From assembly GCF_028640845.1 (NCBI RefSeq), contig NC_080540.1, positions 136,056,420-136,120,419 on the forward strand: 64,000 nt of DNA, in the 5' to 3' direction. Below are positions 47,285 through 59,636 of the stretch, one piece after another. A program made the position numbers and the translations under genes. The notes below the pieces were generated by a model. The model ran no database searches. It was not told the origin of the DNA and was given only the letters and a program-made list of their open reading frames with translations. Source of the stretch: Ahaetulla prasina. Lineage: Eukaryota; Chordata; Lepidosauria; Squamata; Colubridae. Every line of letters starts with the position of its first letter. Positions within the stretch are counted from its first letter, which is position 1.

Positions 47285-47500
47285 CTTTTATTTATTTTAT
47301 TTTATTTATTTTGTCAAACATGTACAAGATAACAGGTATAAGGAACGGTAGGCATGCTGGTGCGTTTATGCATGCCCCCTTTACAGACCTCTTAGGAATG
47401 GGGTGAGGTCCATGGTAGACAGTTTAAGGTTGAAGGTGTGGGGATTTGAGGATGTAACAACTGAATTCAGGTAGAGCGTTCCAGGTAGAATTCCAGGTAG
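47285..47500 (-). mobile_element. CR1-L3/L2-like LINE 3' fragment
   Basis: This is a further reverse copy of the same tail. An (ATTTT)n start is followed by TTTGTCAAACA, GGTAGGCATG, ACCTCTTAGGAATGGGGTGAGGTCCATGG in pieces, and then short direct repeats of CCAGGTAGAATT. Confidence 0.75.
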
Positions 47501-50500
47501 AATTTCAGGTAGAATTCCTTCTACATTACTCCTCTGCTGTGGCTCCTATTGTTAGGGTATTTACCTGGGCTGCAAAATTTGGACCATCACTTTATCTGCA
47601 ACTAATTTCAGGCCACTGTTCTTTTCACTAGGTCACTTTCTCTCCTCCCTGGGTTGAGAAGAAACTGGATTGGCACCCAACCTTCTTATTTTCCAGTCAA
47701 TGCCTATTGACATTCTTCTGTTCCTCCTCACAGACTTTGCCAACAAAAAAACTCTAAGGCTCATGCAGCATATACACTATGGCAAGGGTTTTAGTGTGTA
47801 ACTATCTACTTCATCAGAAATGAACTTCAAGAACCTCCTAATAAACAGCTAGTTATGTATTTAGATACACCCTACTTTTTCGTCTCATTCCTCCCCCCCC
47901 TCCCCGTTCATGACATCTTGGTTGAACCATAATTCAGTTACTGTACATCCTGCCTTTATAATCACTGGAATGTTTAACCCAGTCAACAATCACAATGCAA
48001 AAAAACCAATATTAAAATGAATAACAATGAAAGCAAAGATGAGGTCTCTTAGCTCCTCTCCTAAAGTAGAGACAGTGGAGATCAAATACAGCTTTCTAAT
48101 CAGTGGTTTCCCCAAGTTGGAAGGATACAGAAGACTCTCTCCCATTGAAGTGGTCTCCTCAGAAGGTCTCCCTGAAAATCTTAACACCCAGGAACATCTG
48201 TAATGAGAGAAGGGCTCTCGCAGACTGTCAGTCTCTAAACCTTCTTATCAATATCAATACTTTTAAGTCATGGCCAGAAAGAAATCAGCAATCACTGCAG
48301 ATTTTTCAACAAGGAATTCACTTGATCTCATGGACTTCTGAAAACAAGAGCATTGCAGAGCAATAGAGGGGCTGGTGGGTGGGAAAGGCTGAGCTGTGGA
48401 GAAGGTGAGAACTGCCACCATAATTATAGGTCCTGATATGAAGTTCAAGCACTTGCAAAAGCTTAGGATACTGAACAGATAATCATTGGTAGCATGAAGC
48501 TTGTATATTAGAGAAAGGCCACCTAGGGCTATGCACCTCCAGATGAGAAACAGACATGGGTTGGGGAGGGGAGGCTGAAGTAAGAGAACTGGCCACAGGA
48601 AAGTTGAGATGAAAGTGGAAGGTCATCAAGAAAGACTGAGTTAGTTATCAGAATTCTCAGAGAAGGAGAGCTATATATGGGAACTGAATGTGGATTGAGT
48701 TGATTGAGTAGTTTGCCAGAGTACCAACTACCTGGCTACCAAGTAGAGACGTAGTTGGTTAGTTGGATGGATGTTGGGAAAAAGACAGATCTTCAAGAGG
48801 TTAGGAAAGTTGTGGAGAAGGTAGTAGGGATAAAAGTGCAAAGATCTTTAAAAGAAGATAATTTAGAATTCTAGATCTTTTACATTTGGAAGGTTTAGAT
48901 TGAGTATGAACAGAAGTCACTGCGTATAAAAATAAACAGATTTTCTCATGCAGTCATACCACCCTGGAGAATTGTATTTCTAAAGTCTATTTTCCTAAGA
49001 GAAAGGACAGAAGAAAAAAGCAAAATTGGAAACTTTGCTGTCCAACAGTATATTGGAAAAGGAAGAGAGACACTAATATACATACAATATTCCTATATCT
49101 GAAGGATTTAATAACCGTAGCTTAGCAACTGGAGAAAGGCACAATAATTTTCCTTGATTTTCCCTTTAGGGCTCTCACTGACCATTCAGATCAAATATCC
49201 ATTTTCTCCAAGATATTTCCTTTGCCACATGGAGATTCATAAATTAATAGCTGAGTGCAGCTGAGTCCACTAGTAGTTTTCAGCAGGCTAATATTAAAGT
49301 GTGTGTGTGTACAAAGACGTGCATGTACATACTGTGATGCATACATTTATAATTTTGATGAGGAATATTAAGATTTAAACTTTCATATTTAATATTTCTG
49401 TCTCAAAATATATTACTAAAAAAAACCCCACCAATTTGCACTGCTGAAGTTATCTATTTTGGTAGTGAAACATCTGCAAGTAAACATCCAGGCTGAGAGA
49501 GCACTAAGGACTCCACAGATATTCCTATAATTAGAGATAAAGAGTTGTACGTACTTTGTTGAATCAACAACAACAACAAAAAGAATAAGCAATCCAACAA
49601 GGACAGTATTCAAGTTCTTTGCTCTTGCAATAATTTTACACCAGTGATATTTATCATGCTTCTAAAAAATGTTGATTAAAGAGATTGCTTTTAAGTTTTT
49701 GTGATTTTTTAAGAAAGGGTACAATGTAAAAAAGTAACTCAGTTTTGTTATAGCTGCCAAATAACAAAATGGATAAAATTACAACAGTTTAATGACCATA
49801 ATCTAGAGACAACAGATTGCCTGACATTTTGCCAGCAATTTTGGCTGGCATCTATAGACCACCTTATCTCTGAAGACGCCAGCCACAGTAGCCAGTGAAA
49901 TATCAGGAAAACTCTTGTCTATACCACAGTCATTAAACATTGAAGACCAACATTACCTACTTGTATCTGTGTTTCTCCCTCTCCATTTTTCTGCCCCAGC
50001 TGCATCTTGTTGACTTTTAAAACTAGGCTAATACAGTGCAACTTGGACTCTCATTAAGTCTGTCAGGTTTAGCTCCCTTCATTTTTGAAGAAATGTGTCT
50101 TCAAATGTTTCTAACATTCAACAGATTCCATATAACAGCAAAGCTGAGAGTAACGTATCTGTAGCTAGATCTGTTTGGCCTTTTGCTCCATGAACGGAAG
50201 ACAGCACTAATATCAGGTCTGCTATCCTTCCAAACTAGACTTGCTACAGTTTTTGCATGTATAAAATCAAAGCAAACATTTGGATTAAACTCTGAGGTCC
50301 TCAGCAAGGCAAACAATGTACTTTACTTACCAAACTTCATCTACTAATAAAGCGCAGAAGTTTTAGATGGAAGAACAGTCATTACTGTACTCAAGGAATT
50401 TGGAATCCGCATAGATTTTATACTTCTGTCACTCACCCCTTTAAAGACTGCAAAGCAATTATAAATGTGCCCATTTTAGCTTTAGCATGTCACCATACTA

Positions 50501-50802
50501 TATCCAAACTTCATCGGCGGTTCCAATAATTCAATCCTCGGTTTGAAGCACATCGGGGAGCACAATAGATAAAACACTTCATCATGTGAGGTCACCAAGT
50601 CAATGAAGACCATTCTGGGAGAACTTGTTCCAAAATCTTCTTGATGAGGCTACTGTAAGAAATAGTTTGAAAGTTCAGTGAGGCTGTATACCATTATGGA
50701 TGAGAGGCAACAGGTTATTATCTAGGGATGGATTGTTTGATTTACTGATGTCCCATGTACTGTACGTTGAGTGGTCAAGAAAATAGTAAATAACATAACA
50801 TA
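47501..50802. other. Repeat-poor intergenic block upstream of the CR1 cluster
   Basis: About 3.3 kb with no clear mobile element and no exon. A (GT)6 is at about 49,301-49,310. Confidence 0.5.
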
Positions 50803-51632
50803 ATAACAGAGTTGGAAGGGACCTTGGAGGTCTTCTAGTCCAACCCCCTGCCGAGGCAGGAAACCCTACACCATTTCAGACAAACAGCTATCCAACATTT
50901 TCTTAAAAATTTCCAGTGTTGGAGCATTCACAACTTCTGCAGGCAAGTTGTTCCACTTATTGATTGTTCTAATTGTCAGGAAATTTCTCCTTAGTTCTAA
51001 GTTGCTTCTCTCCTTGATTAGTTTCCACCCATTGCTTCTTGTTCTACCCTCAGGTGCTTTGGAGAATAGTTTGACTCCCTCTTCTTTGTGGCAACCCCTG
51101 AGATATTGGAACACTGCTATCATGTCTCCCCTAGTCCTTCTTTTCATTAAACTAGACATACCGTGTTCCTGTAACCGTTCTTCATATGTTTTAGCCTCCA
51201 GTCCCCTAATCATCTTTGTTGCTCTTCTCTGCACTCTTTCTAGAGTCTCAACATCTTTTTTACATAATGGCAACCAAAACTGATTGCAATATTCCAAATG
51301 TGGCCTTACCAAGGCATTATAAAGTGGTATTAACACTTCACGTGATCTTGATTCTATCGCTCTATTTATGCAGCCCAGAACTGTGTTGGCTTTTTTGGCA
51401 GCTGCTGCACATTGCTGGCTCATATCTAAATGATTGTCCACTAGGACTCCAAGATCCCTCTCACAGTTACTACTATTGAGCAAGGTACCACATATACGGT
51501 ACCTGTGCATTTTGTTTTGTTTTTTGCCTAAATGTAGAACCTTACTTTTTTCATTGTTGAATTTCATTTTGTTAGTTAGTGCCCAATGTTCAAGTCTGTC
51601 AAGATCCTTCTGTATCTTGAGCATATCTAATA
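50803..51632 (-). mobile_element. CR1 LINE, 5'-truncated copy with a 252-codon open frame
   Basis: The minus-strand frame from 51,624 to 50,866 encodes the reverse-transcriptase C-terminus. It reads [73 protein letters not shown] and [16 protein letters not shown], classic CR1. The short 3' UTR contains the complement of GGTCCAACCCCCTGC and ends in TAACATAACATAATAACAG. No frameshift is seen, so the copy is young or moderately constrained. The FADD catalytic motif is missing through truncation. Confidence 0.93.
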
Positions 51633-51984
51633 TGTGGTTTCATGTTTGAATCTACATATGGCAGCTTCCAGGTGCCCCTTTCTGTACCCACAGAATGCAA
51701 CCAGATGTCAAAAAGCAGGATTACAGTATACATTGCAAATTGTAATCCCAGGATGTAACCCAGCCACCTCTCACCTCCTCAGCCACCTTGCTAAAATCTT
51801 TGCTGCTTCTTGGAGAGATATGCAAAGAGAGCACATGAAGAACAAAGCATAATGATGCCCCCTATGCTTAAAAGGCTTGTCTTAGATAGAGGAGATTCTG
51901 ATACAGACAGAATACATAAACATGGTTGTGTCAATGCAGAAAATACAGCAGTGTTAAAAAATGGTCATGTAATCTTTTTCAAGC

Positions 51985-52305
51985 CAGGGAGACATGATAG
52001 CAGTGTTCCAATATTTGAGGGGCTGCCACAGACAGGTAGAGGTCAAGCTATTTTCCAAGGCACCTGAAGGCCAGACAAGGAATAATGGATGGAAACTGAT
52101 CAAGGAGAGATTCAAACTAGAAATAAGGAAAAAAATTCTAACAGTGAGAACAATCAACCAATGGAACAGCTTGCTTTCAGAAGTTCTGGGAGCTTCATCA
52201 CTGGAGGCTTTAAAGAAGAGATTGGACTGCCATTTGTCAGAAATGGTGTAGGATCTCCTGCTTGGGCAGGGGGTTGGACTAGATGACCTAAAAGGTCCCT
52301 AGGTA
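51985..52305 (+). mobile_element. CR1 LINE 3' fragment, plus strand
   Basis: It reads [43 protein letters not shown] and LSEMV, then the CR1 3' UTR (GGGGGTTGGACTAGATGACC). It lies 350 bases from the opposite-strand CR1 at 50,803-51,632. Confidence 0.88.
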
Positions 52306-52678
52306 CAAGGAACAAAAGGTTGCATCACTCTAAACCAGTTGGAAAGTTCCCCATAGGGAAACCCTGATGGCTGCCTGGGATATGCAGTGTAGAGGACAAT
52401 AACAAACTCTCTATTTATGAATGCAATTCATAAGTAGTTCCCCAAAGATGGTTTTAAGAGCTGAGTGGCTCCACATCCATTTTGAACAGGTGCCAGCTTT
52501 CTTGAAACAGAGGCCACACCTTCACAACATTTGTGTTCCTTTTTCACAATATTGAAAAGAAACTGGAAAGGAAAGATCATTTTATCACCTTCAGGAAAAA
52601 CATGAAAAGGACATGAATAACTAACTTAACTACGTGCGAATAGTGAGGATCACTACTAGTACCCTCCACTCTTTGGTA

Positions 52679-53073
52679 CAGCTAGCCCTTAACTTGCAAC
52701 CGTTCATTTAGTGACAGTTCCAAGTTAACAATGGCACAAAAAAGATGACTTATAGCTGTCTTTCACACTTACAACCATTGCATTCCCCATAATCACATGA
52801 TCAAAATTCATACACTTGCCAGATAGCATGTATTTAGGACAGGCACAGTGTCCCAAGGTCATGTGATCACTTTTTGGGACCTCCTGACAAGCAAAGTCAA
52901 TGGGGAAGCTGGATTCACTAAACAACCATGTTACTAACTTAACAACTACAGTGATTCACTTAACAACTGTGGCAAGAAAGGTTGTAAAATGGGGCAAAAT
53001 TCACTTAACAATTGTTTTTCCTTAACAACAGAAATTTTGGGCTCAATTGTGGTCGTAAATTGAGGACTATCTA
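52679..53073. mobile_element. Tigger-like element, full length
   Basis: It starts CAGCTAGCCCTTAACTTGC after TA and ends AAATTGAGGACTATCTA before TA. Its 395-bp length equals the copy at 413. Confidence 0.78.
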
Positions 53074-53324
53074 TATTTATTGCCTACAGAAACCAGGTCA
53101 GATAAGCTGCTCGGGCCTCGGTTTCAATAAGACTCCCTGAATGGTCTTCTCCTGTCTAAACTAAATTTAATGAACAGGAGCCATCTAGGAGTGCTGATTC
53201 ATTCCAGAAAAGATCTCATTGCTATAATAGCTATCATCTAGCAAATGTTATACTGCACTATCATTACAGAAGAGGGGAGTAATTATCTAAAGGTCTTATG
53301 GTACAAAGACAACAACAAGAGCAA

Positions 53325-54300
53325 GATAACAGAATAACAGAGTTGGAAGGGACCTTGGAGGTCTTCTAGTCCAACCCTCTGCACAAGCAGGAGACCCTAC
53401 ACCATTCTAGACAATGGCTGTCCAATCTCTCTTAAAAACCTCCAGTGATGGAGTACCCACAACTTCTGAAGGCAAGCTGTTCCGCTGGTTAATTGTTCTC
53501 ACTGACAAGAAATTTCTCCTTAGTTGTAGGTTGCTTCTCTTCTTGGTTAGCTTCCATCCATTGCTTCTTGTCTTGCCTTTTGGTGCTTTGGAGAATACGT
53601 TGTGCCCTCCCCCCACTTTTCTTTGTGGCAGCCCCTCAAATTTTGGAAGACTGCTATTATGTCACTTCTAGTTTTTCTTTTCACTAGATTAGCCATAACC
53701 AATTCCCGCAACCATTCTTCATATGTTTTAGCTTTCAATCCCCTAATCATCTTTGTTGCTCTTCTTTGTACCCTTTCCAGAGTCTCAGCATCTTTTTTAT
53801 ATAGTAATAACCAAAACTAGCTGCAGTATTCCAAGTGTGGTCTTTCTAAGGTATTATAAAGTGGAATTAACACTTCATGTGATCTTGATTCTATCCTTCT
53901 GTTAATGCAGCCTTGGACTGCATTGGCTGTTTTGGTGGCTGCAGCATATTGCTTGCTCACATTTAAGTGATTGTCCACTAGAACTCCAAGGTCCTTCTCA
54001 CAGTTACTGCTATTGAGTCAGGTTCCACTCAGAATGTATATTTGGTTTTTCTTGCCTAAGTGTTAAAACCTCACTTTTCCCTACATTGAATTTCATTTTG
54101 TTAGATAGGGGCCCAATGTTCAAGTCTGTTGAGATCCTTCTGGATCTTGACCCTATCTTCTAGAATGTTGGCTACTCCTGCCCACTTGGTGTCATCTGCA
54201 AATTTGATGAGTTCCCCTTCTATTCTCTCTTCTAAATTGTTTATGAAGATATTGAAGAGTACTGGAACACCCCACTGCTACTTTGGTACTTTTCTACTAT
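53325..54300 (-). mobile_element. CR1 LINE, frameshifted copy including the FADD motif
   Basis: This minus-strand copy extends further 5' than the one at 50,803. The complement of 54,191-54,202 encodes FADD, the catalytic aspartates of the reverse transcriptase, within KFADDTK. Downstream frames (about 53,407-53,750) give IRGLKAKTYEEWL and [17 protein letters not shown], with shifts between them. The copy is older than 50,803. Confidence 0.88.
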
Positions 54301-57059
54301 GTCCCCATACCATCAGCCACATCTAGCCACTGTCCTTAGAAAGGCTTACCCTTTGCCCAATGCTGGGGCTCTCCAACAACCATGGAACTAAGATATGGGG
54401 GAGCAGAGGGCAGAGGATCCATGCTTGGCTAATGAGAGGGGGAAGGAGCCAGCCGAGAAGGAAAAGAATTCCCTTTTCCATTCATCTGGCAGCAGTAGTA
54501 AATCACTGTCTGTCTGTCAGCCTCTTTTAGAGGTGTAACAAAGGAAAAGCTGTGGAGGAAGCAGTTTTCCAAGTAACCTACTTACCTCCTTTTGTTCAGG
54601 GACAAGAGGATTGCATCTTGCCAAGGGTGTGGGGGGAAGCCTTGAGATGGTAATAAGGCAATCATTTTGAGGAGGTATGGTACCATTAAGAATTATTTTT
54701 TACAACCTGTAATTGATGAAAATAGATGTGAAAGAAATTTTTACATCAAAAAGAGTTCCTGACATCAAAGTCAAATCCTACCTCCTCATCCTAAACTTTT
54801 AAGAGACTTTCAAGAAGAGTGTCTTGCTGTCTTTGATTTGATAAAGAATTACTTGACTGGGCCTTTTATGTGAGCTTGGTAATGGCAGCTGGGGAAGAGG
54901 GAATCAGTCACCCATCTGAGAAAATCCAAAAGCTTCAAAAGATGTTGTTGATGTTGTTTTCATTTCTCCCCCATTTGTTTTACTCGTAATGTCCTGAAAT
55001 GGAAGTTACAAAGTTAATCCTCCAGAATATTAAACAGTAGTACCGGTATAGGTGGTGAAGTTGCCCAGAGCAGCCTTATCAGTGAGATTGATGACATATA
55101 AATTTAATAAATAAATAAATAAAACATAAGCAGATATAATTTATAAATCTTTGGCCATTCTTTCTCCACAACTATAGTGGAACTTCTTGCAATGATTTAA
55201 AATAAAGGCTCCATCATATTCTGTGGGCCATGCTATTTGGAAAGAAATGACTAATTTTCAGAATTGGAGAAAAGGTAAAAACTGCTTGGAAAATTCATAC
55301 CAATCAACCAATCAATTTTTATTATGGTCACAGACCAGCATTAAATTCATATCTATCTGCATGAGTCATTATAACAATAATTTCAAAGTTGGAATCCTGC
55401 TGTCTTACACACACACACACACACACACGTACCTGCGAGGTTCCTTATGGGCTGATAAGGTTTTTACACAAGATTTTCATGAATTAACCATTGTATGGCA
55501 CAACCTTTAATGTGAAGAATAATTTGCTACCTAAATCTGACATAGAATTTACTTCCAATTGGAAATTGTTCTTGGTGTAGAACAGTAGAGACAACCATTC
55601 ATACAGTATAATGTTATCTATGAAGTTGTGTCACATCTGAGATTTGGATTTTCTTTTCTGTAGAATCATATTTCAGCTTGTTCTATAGTAATTTAATAAC
55701 TAATTAATTCTGTAAGTCGAATAGCAACCTATCTCACTTTGGAGTCCTGGTGACTCCAAATTTTGAAAGTATGATTGTGATGGAGGCATTGCAAATAGCT
55801 CTGATTTTATATTAGTTTTTATGAAAATCCCATGTGAAATCACTTTGGTCCACAAAGCTCCATGACTCATCTCCACATTTTAGTGATATAGCACCTCCAA
55901 AATTGTTGGGTTCCTATGTATAAACGGGTGTAACTAAAGTGATTGTGGTTTCATGAGGATTGCAGATAAACAACATGTCTTTCTGTGAAGATCTATACAT
56001 CACATCTATGTTTTTGTGCCATAGTGGTGCCAGAACTATTGGATACAAAATTTTGAAGGCACCTTCAATGTAATGGATGTAATCTAATGATGGTTTCATG
56101 GGAATCATCTATAGAATTTATGCACAATCAAGAGGATCCATTCTTTAAAATAAGTTATTTGATGAAATAATTAGATTCTTGATGGCTAAAGTTCAGTGCA
56201 TGTAGTCATATATCTAATTTTATGTGCTGATGCTGATTTTGTGCATCCCTTAAAATACTTAACATTAAAATGAATATTTTGAGTTGAATCCACATTTTTG
56301 CATCATGACATGACTCTGCATGCCAAGATGTAGTCTGTAATTTGATAATGACTTCATGTGGATCCCATGTAACTTTTATGACAGGGAAATGTTAAATCTG
56401 CTTCCTAACTGTGGCATCTTACCCATAAAATTGATGTCATCTATTATTAATAATGGAGTTCTTGAAAAAATATGAAGATCCGTTTCTCAGATTAATGTAT
56501 TTGTCTTATAGCACTGCTAGATCCATGGCGATCAGGGAATTTTTTGTGAATTTTTGCATTCTTTTTTTGAAAGGCAAATCAAGAGGATACAGCCCTCTGA
56601 CACACATTTTTGCTGCATGACAGTGCCAAAATTCATCCAATCTTGATTAATTGAATTATGTATCTGCAGACAATTTATTATTTGTTCCAGGAGGATCCAA
56701 TGTCAAAATATTACAAAATTATCTATGCTTGATTTCATGTATCCAGCTTCCATCTAAATTCTTCAGCCTCAGACTTCAGAAGATCCAATTTGTCAGCTCA
56801 TGATTTACAACTCAATTATTCGGCAGCACCTCATTGAAATTACCATACTTGTTTCTCAGCAATGCTGAAGCTGATGAAAGCTGTAGAAACTTATATTTGT
56901 TTTCTTTTCCCTTTCTCGAAAGCCTTCTTTTCAAACATTTAATTCAAACAATCGTGGGGGGGGGGGAATCATAACTTTAATTTTTGAACATTGCTGTATT
57001 ACTTGACTGATTTCCTGACGAGATCATTTGTCCGTTGGGTGATTCCAGACCCCTAAATC
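54301..57059. other. CBX2 upstream flank, repeat-poor
   Basis: Apart from an L2/SINE-like tail (AGTTGCCCAGAGCAGCC, 55,050-55,125) and the CA run, no element is visible. AT-rich until the CpG island begins. Confidence 0.5.
55408..55428 (+). repeat. (CA)n dinucleotide
   Basis: About ten CA units. A similar, shorter run is at about 13,087-13,104. Confidence 0.95.
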
Positions 57060-57865
57060 CAAGCCAAGTAAGGGGATCCCGCTACGGATTAGGACGGAAG
57101 CCCGTCTGAGCACTCCAGGATGCTCAGAACAAGCCGAGAAATCGCCGTAGGACGCCAGAGATTAAGTCTGGAGTTGGATTCGACTTTTATCTCTTAGGAG
57201 TCGTGAGAAAATGAAGAGCGAGGATGAAAGTTAGCGCTTTTCCGGCGCGCATTACGAAATAATGAAGAGGAGCCGTTCTTAGAACGCCCGCAACCGGATG
57301 ACAAGAATTTCGATTCCCTGGTTTAACCGGCGTTCTAAATCAACAAGCTTCGAAGGCTTGTTGAGCGCTGAGAAGTCGAAACCCCTCGAAACATTAACAC
57401 TTATTCGGGAGCCGATTTCTGGCGCGGCCAACACGTTTTTAAGAGCCCTGAAGAACGTCGCCGGCGGGTCCCCCGAACCTGGGCTGGGCCAGGCAAGCGT
57501 CCTTCCTCTCTCCAGGTTTAAACTTCAGGAACAACCCCACCCCTCCCTCTCCCCCAACTCAGTTTTTTCGTCCACTCTCTCTTAAGTCTTCAGCAACTGG
57601 GCCGTCGAGAGAGAGAGAGACCCAGCAAGCGACGCAAGAAACAATAGGCGAAGCTCGGTTTCCCTTTCTCCGCCACAAGCTCTCAAAAGCCCCGCCTCCC
57701 CCCTATCGGATTGGCTAACCGGGAATTTGGGGAGCCCCTGAGCAGGGCGTGGGAAGGCGGAGCCGGCTGCGCGCGCGTTGCATTGTGTGCGCTCGAAGTG
57801 AAGCTCTGGGCGTCGCGGGGGGGGGGCGGCGTTAGGTGCGCGCGTTGCCGCCGAAAGTGGGGGAA

Positions 57866-57890
57866 CGGCGGCGGCGGCGGCGGCGGCGGC
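57866..57890 (+). repeat. (CGG)8 trinucleotide run upstream of CBX2
   Basis: Eight uninterrupted CGG units lie about 150 bases before the CBX2 ATG, probably in the 5' UTR or core promoter. The run is followed by an AGCGGGGAGG tail. Confidence 0.9.
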
Positions 57891-58037
57891 AGCGGGGAGG
57901 AGGGGAGCGCGCGCTCCCGCGGACTGTAAGCCTTGTTCGGGCACAACGCTGGCTCCGCTAAAAGCAAGTCAGTGTTGGCGGAAGAAGCGGAGGCGGTGGC
58001 CGAGGAGGAGGGAGCCGAGCGGAGCCAGTCGGGCGCC

Positions 58038-58109
58038 ATGGAGGAGCTGAGCAGCGTGGGAGAACAAGTCTTCGCCGCCGAGTGCATCCTCAGCAAGCGG
58101 CTTCGCAAG
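58038..58109 (+). CDS. CBX2: CBX2 coding exon 1: start of chromodomain
   Basis: CBX2 is a reader subunit of canonical Polycomb repressive complex 1. Its chromodomain binds H3K27me3, and its later regions, outside this window, compact chromatin and bind RING1. This exon encodes residues 1-24, MEELSSVGEQVFAAECILSK then RLRK, matching mammalian CBX2 as I know it. Phe12 is the first aromatic-cage residue for the methyl-lysine. The ATG sits in a strong Kozak context (GCGCCATGG), and no upstream ATG lies in the preceding 100 bases. The exon ends AAG|GTGGGC in phase 0. It lies in a CpG island. Position downstream of ENPP7 in the same orientation matches the mammalian order. Confidence 0.96.
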
Positions 58110-58224
58110 GTGGGCGGCAAGCGAGGCGGCCGGCAGTAAAAAGCAGCGACCCCGCCGCCCGCCGCCTCGGCTCCTTCTCTAATGCGCCTCTTTTTCTCTC
58201 CCCCCCCCACCTCTCTCCACACAG

Positions 58225-58268
58225 GGCAAGCTGGAGTATTTGGTGAAGTGGAGAGGCTGGTCTTCCAA
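58225..58268 (+). CDS. CBX2: CBX2 coding exon 2: chromodomain core
   Basis: This 44-bp exon lies after a 115-bp GC-rich intron. It encodes GKLEYLVKWRGWSS (residues 25-38) plus two bases of Lys39. Trp33 and Trp36 are the other two aromatic-cage residues. The acceptor is a C-rich tract ending ACACAG and the donor is AA|GTGAGT, phase 2. An in-frame TGA would follow immediately if the intron were retained, which fixes the splice position. Confidence 0.95.
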
Positions 58269-59570
58269 GTGAGTCGGACAATGAAGCGAGCAGCTGAGCG
58301 CCAAGCCAGCCGTTGAGCCGAGGGGCTCCAGGGCGGGGCTTAAGGGGCTTGGGGATGATGGGATTCGGGCGAAAACAAGACCCGGGCGGCGCGGCTGCAA
58401 ACCGCCAGCCGGAGCGGAAAAGGGACTGGCGGAAAGTCCGGGACTGGGGAACCGCGGAGGTGGGTGGGGGGGAGAGGAGGAGGCGCGGGACCGCCTGCCA
58501 CCTCGGCTGGACTTGCGAGCGCTTAGAAGTTACTTCGTTTCTTGCGGGTATTTTTTTGTTTGTTTGTTTGTTTTTTCCACTCTTCCCCCGGGAGCGTTTC
58601 CTTGTTTTTGTTTACTTAGTAATTAGTTAAATTTTTGGCGCCGTTTCTTTATTGGGGGTCGCTCTGCCGGTGCCGGCTTTGGGTGAATTTCCCTGCTTGG
58701 TTTCCATGTGTTGCTTTTGCCGCTTGTGCTTAAAGAACGAACTTTTCTTCAGTCTTTCGTCTCCCTGGTTGTAACGGGGGGCGGGGGGGTGGTGTAGAGA
58801 GCCCCGGAGAAGTGTAAAGGCTCCTCCGCAGAAATAGCAAAAGCTTCCTTTGCTCTCCGTGGACCCACTTCTGAAACCCCGATCTTCCCGCTCAGGCATG
58901 TGGTGGTGGGGGCTCCACCCCGCCCCACTTGCAGAAGAAGGGGGAAAGGGTTGTCAAACTAAAAAAGGAGCCTCTCCCTTTACCCCTCCTGCCAGCTGCT
59001 CCTGAAAGCCAGACTTTCCCTCTGCTTTTATCCTTTTCCTGCTTGACTTCTCTTCTTACACCCCAGCCCCCCCCTCCCCACACACGTGCCCAAGTTATCC
59101 ATAATGCATCTCAGTGTGCTCTTTTTTCCCCCCTGATTGCCTCCCATGCCTTTTCCATTAAGCAAATTGAACGGGTCCAGTCATAAAGCACAAACTTTTC
59201 ATTGAACGGCTGCAAAAAAAAAAATTAAATTTCATCCCAGAATTAAACTAGTGCTTATTACTATTCATCAAGTTCTCTTAGGTCCCTGACCAAGACAGTC
59301 TTTAATTAATTATTACTTTCAAGCCAGCTTTCCCTTTGATGCCCTCTGGTTTGATTAAATTACAGCTCTCATTACTCATAGCTGGCAGGGCAGAAGTGCT
59401 TCCGTGTTGGGGGTTATGGGAGTTGTAGTAGCTCAACAAATTAGGGAGAGCTAAAGTGTGTACTGCGCTTTGCCTCAAAATGCAGTCCTATAATAAACAA
59501 AATCTCTAATTGTGGATTGTATGTTGTAAGAAAGCGGGGTATAGTAGTGAGTGATTTTCCTCTTTTCTAG

Positions 59571-59636
59571 GCACAACAGCTGGGAACCTGAAGAGAATAT
59601 TCTTGATCCAAGACTCCTCTTGGCCTTCCAGAAGAA
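59571..59636 (+). CDS. CBX2: CBX2 coding exon 3: end of chromodomain
   Basis: This exon completes Lys39 and encodes HNSWEPEENILDPRLLLAFQ (residues 40-59), Lys60 and two bases of the next codon. WEPEENI and the C-terminal helix of the chromodomain are unmistakable. The acceptor is TCTTTTCTAG and the donor AA|GTGAGT. Exon 4 (AT-hook region) and exon 5 (long linker and Pc box) were not found up to 64,000, so intron 3 is at least 4.3 kb and the gene is cut by the window edge. Confidence 0.95.

Larger units (their letters stand above)
57060..58680 (+). promoter_or_regulatory. CpG island covering the CBX2 promoter, 5' UTR and exons 1-2
   Basis: CG dinucleotides, scarce across the preceding 57 kb, become frequent from about 57,060 and fade after about 58,680. 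The densest part is about 57,700-58,150, with GC boxes and short GCGC runs. This is the expected promoter type for a developmental Polycomb gene. The transcription start is not defined by the sequence. It probably lies between about 57,700 and 57,990. Several long antisense frames here (57,582-58,281) are by-products of GC richness. Confidence 0.85.

Noticed and set aside
57582..58281. Long antisense frames in the CpG island (up to 179 codons)
   Set aside because: Low-complexity Pro/Ala/Arg-rich products of GC-rich DNA, with no domain. They overlap the real CBX2 exons on the other strand.
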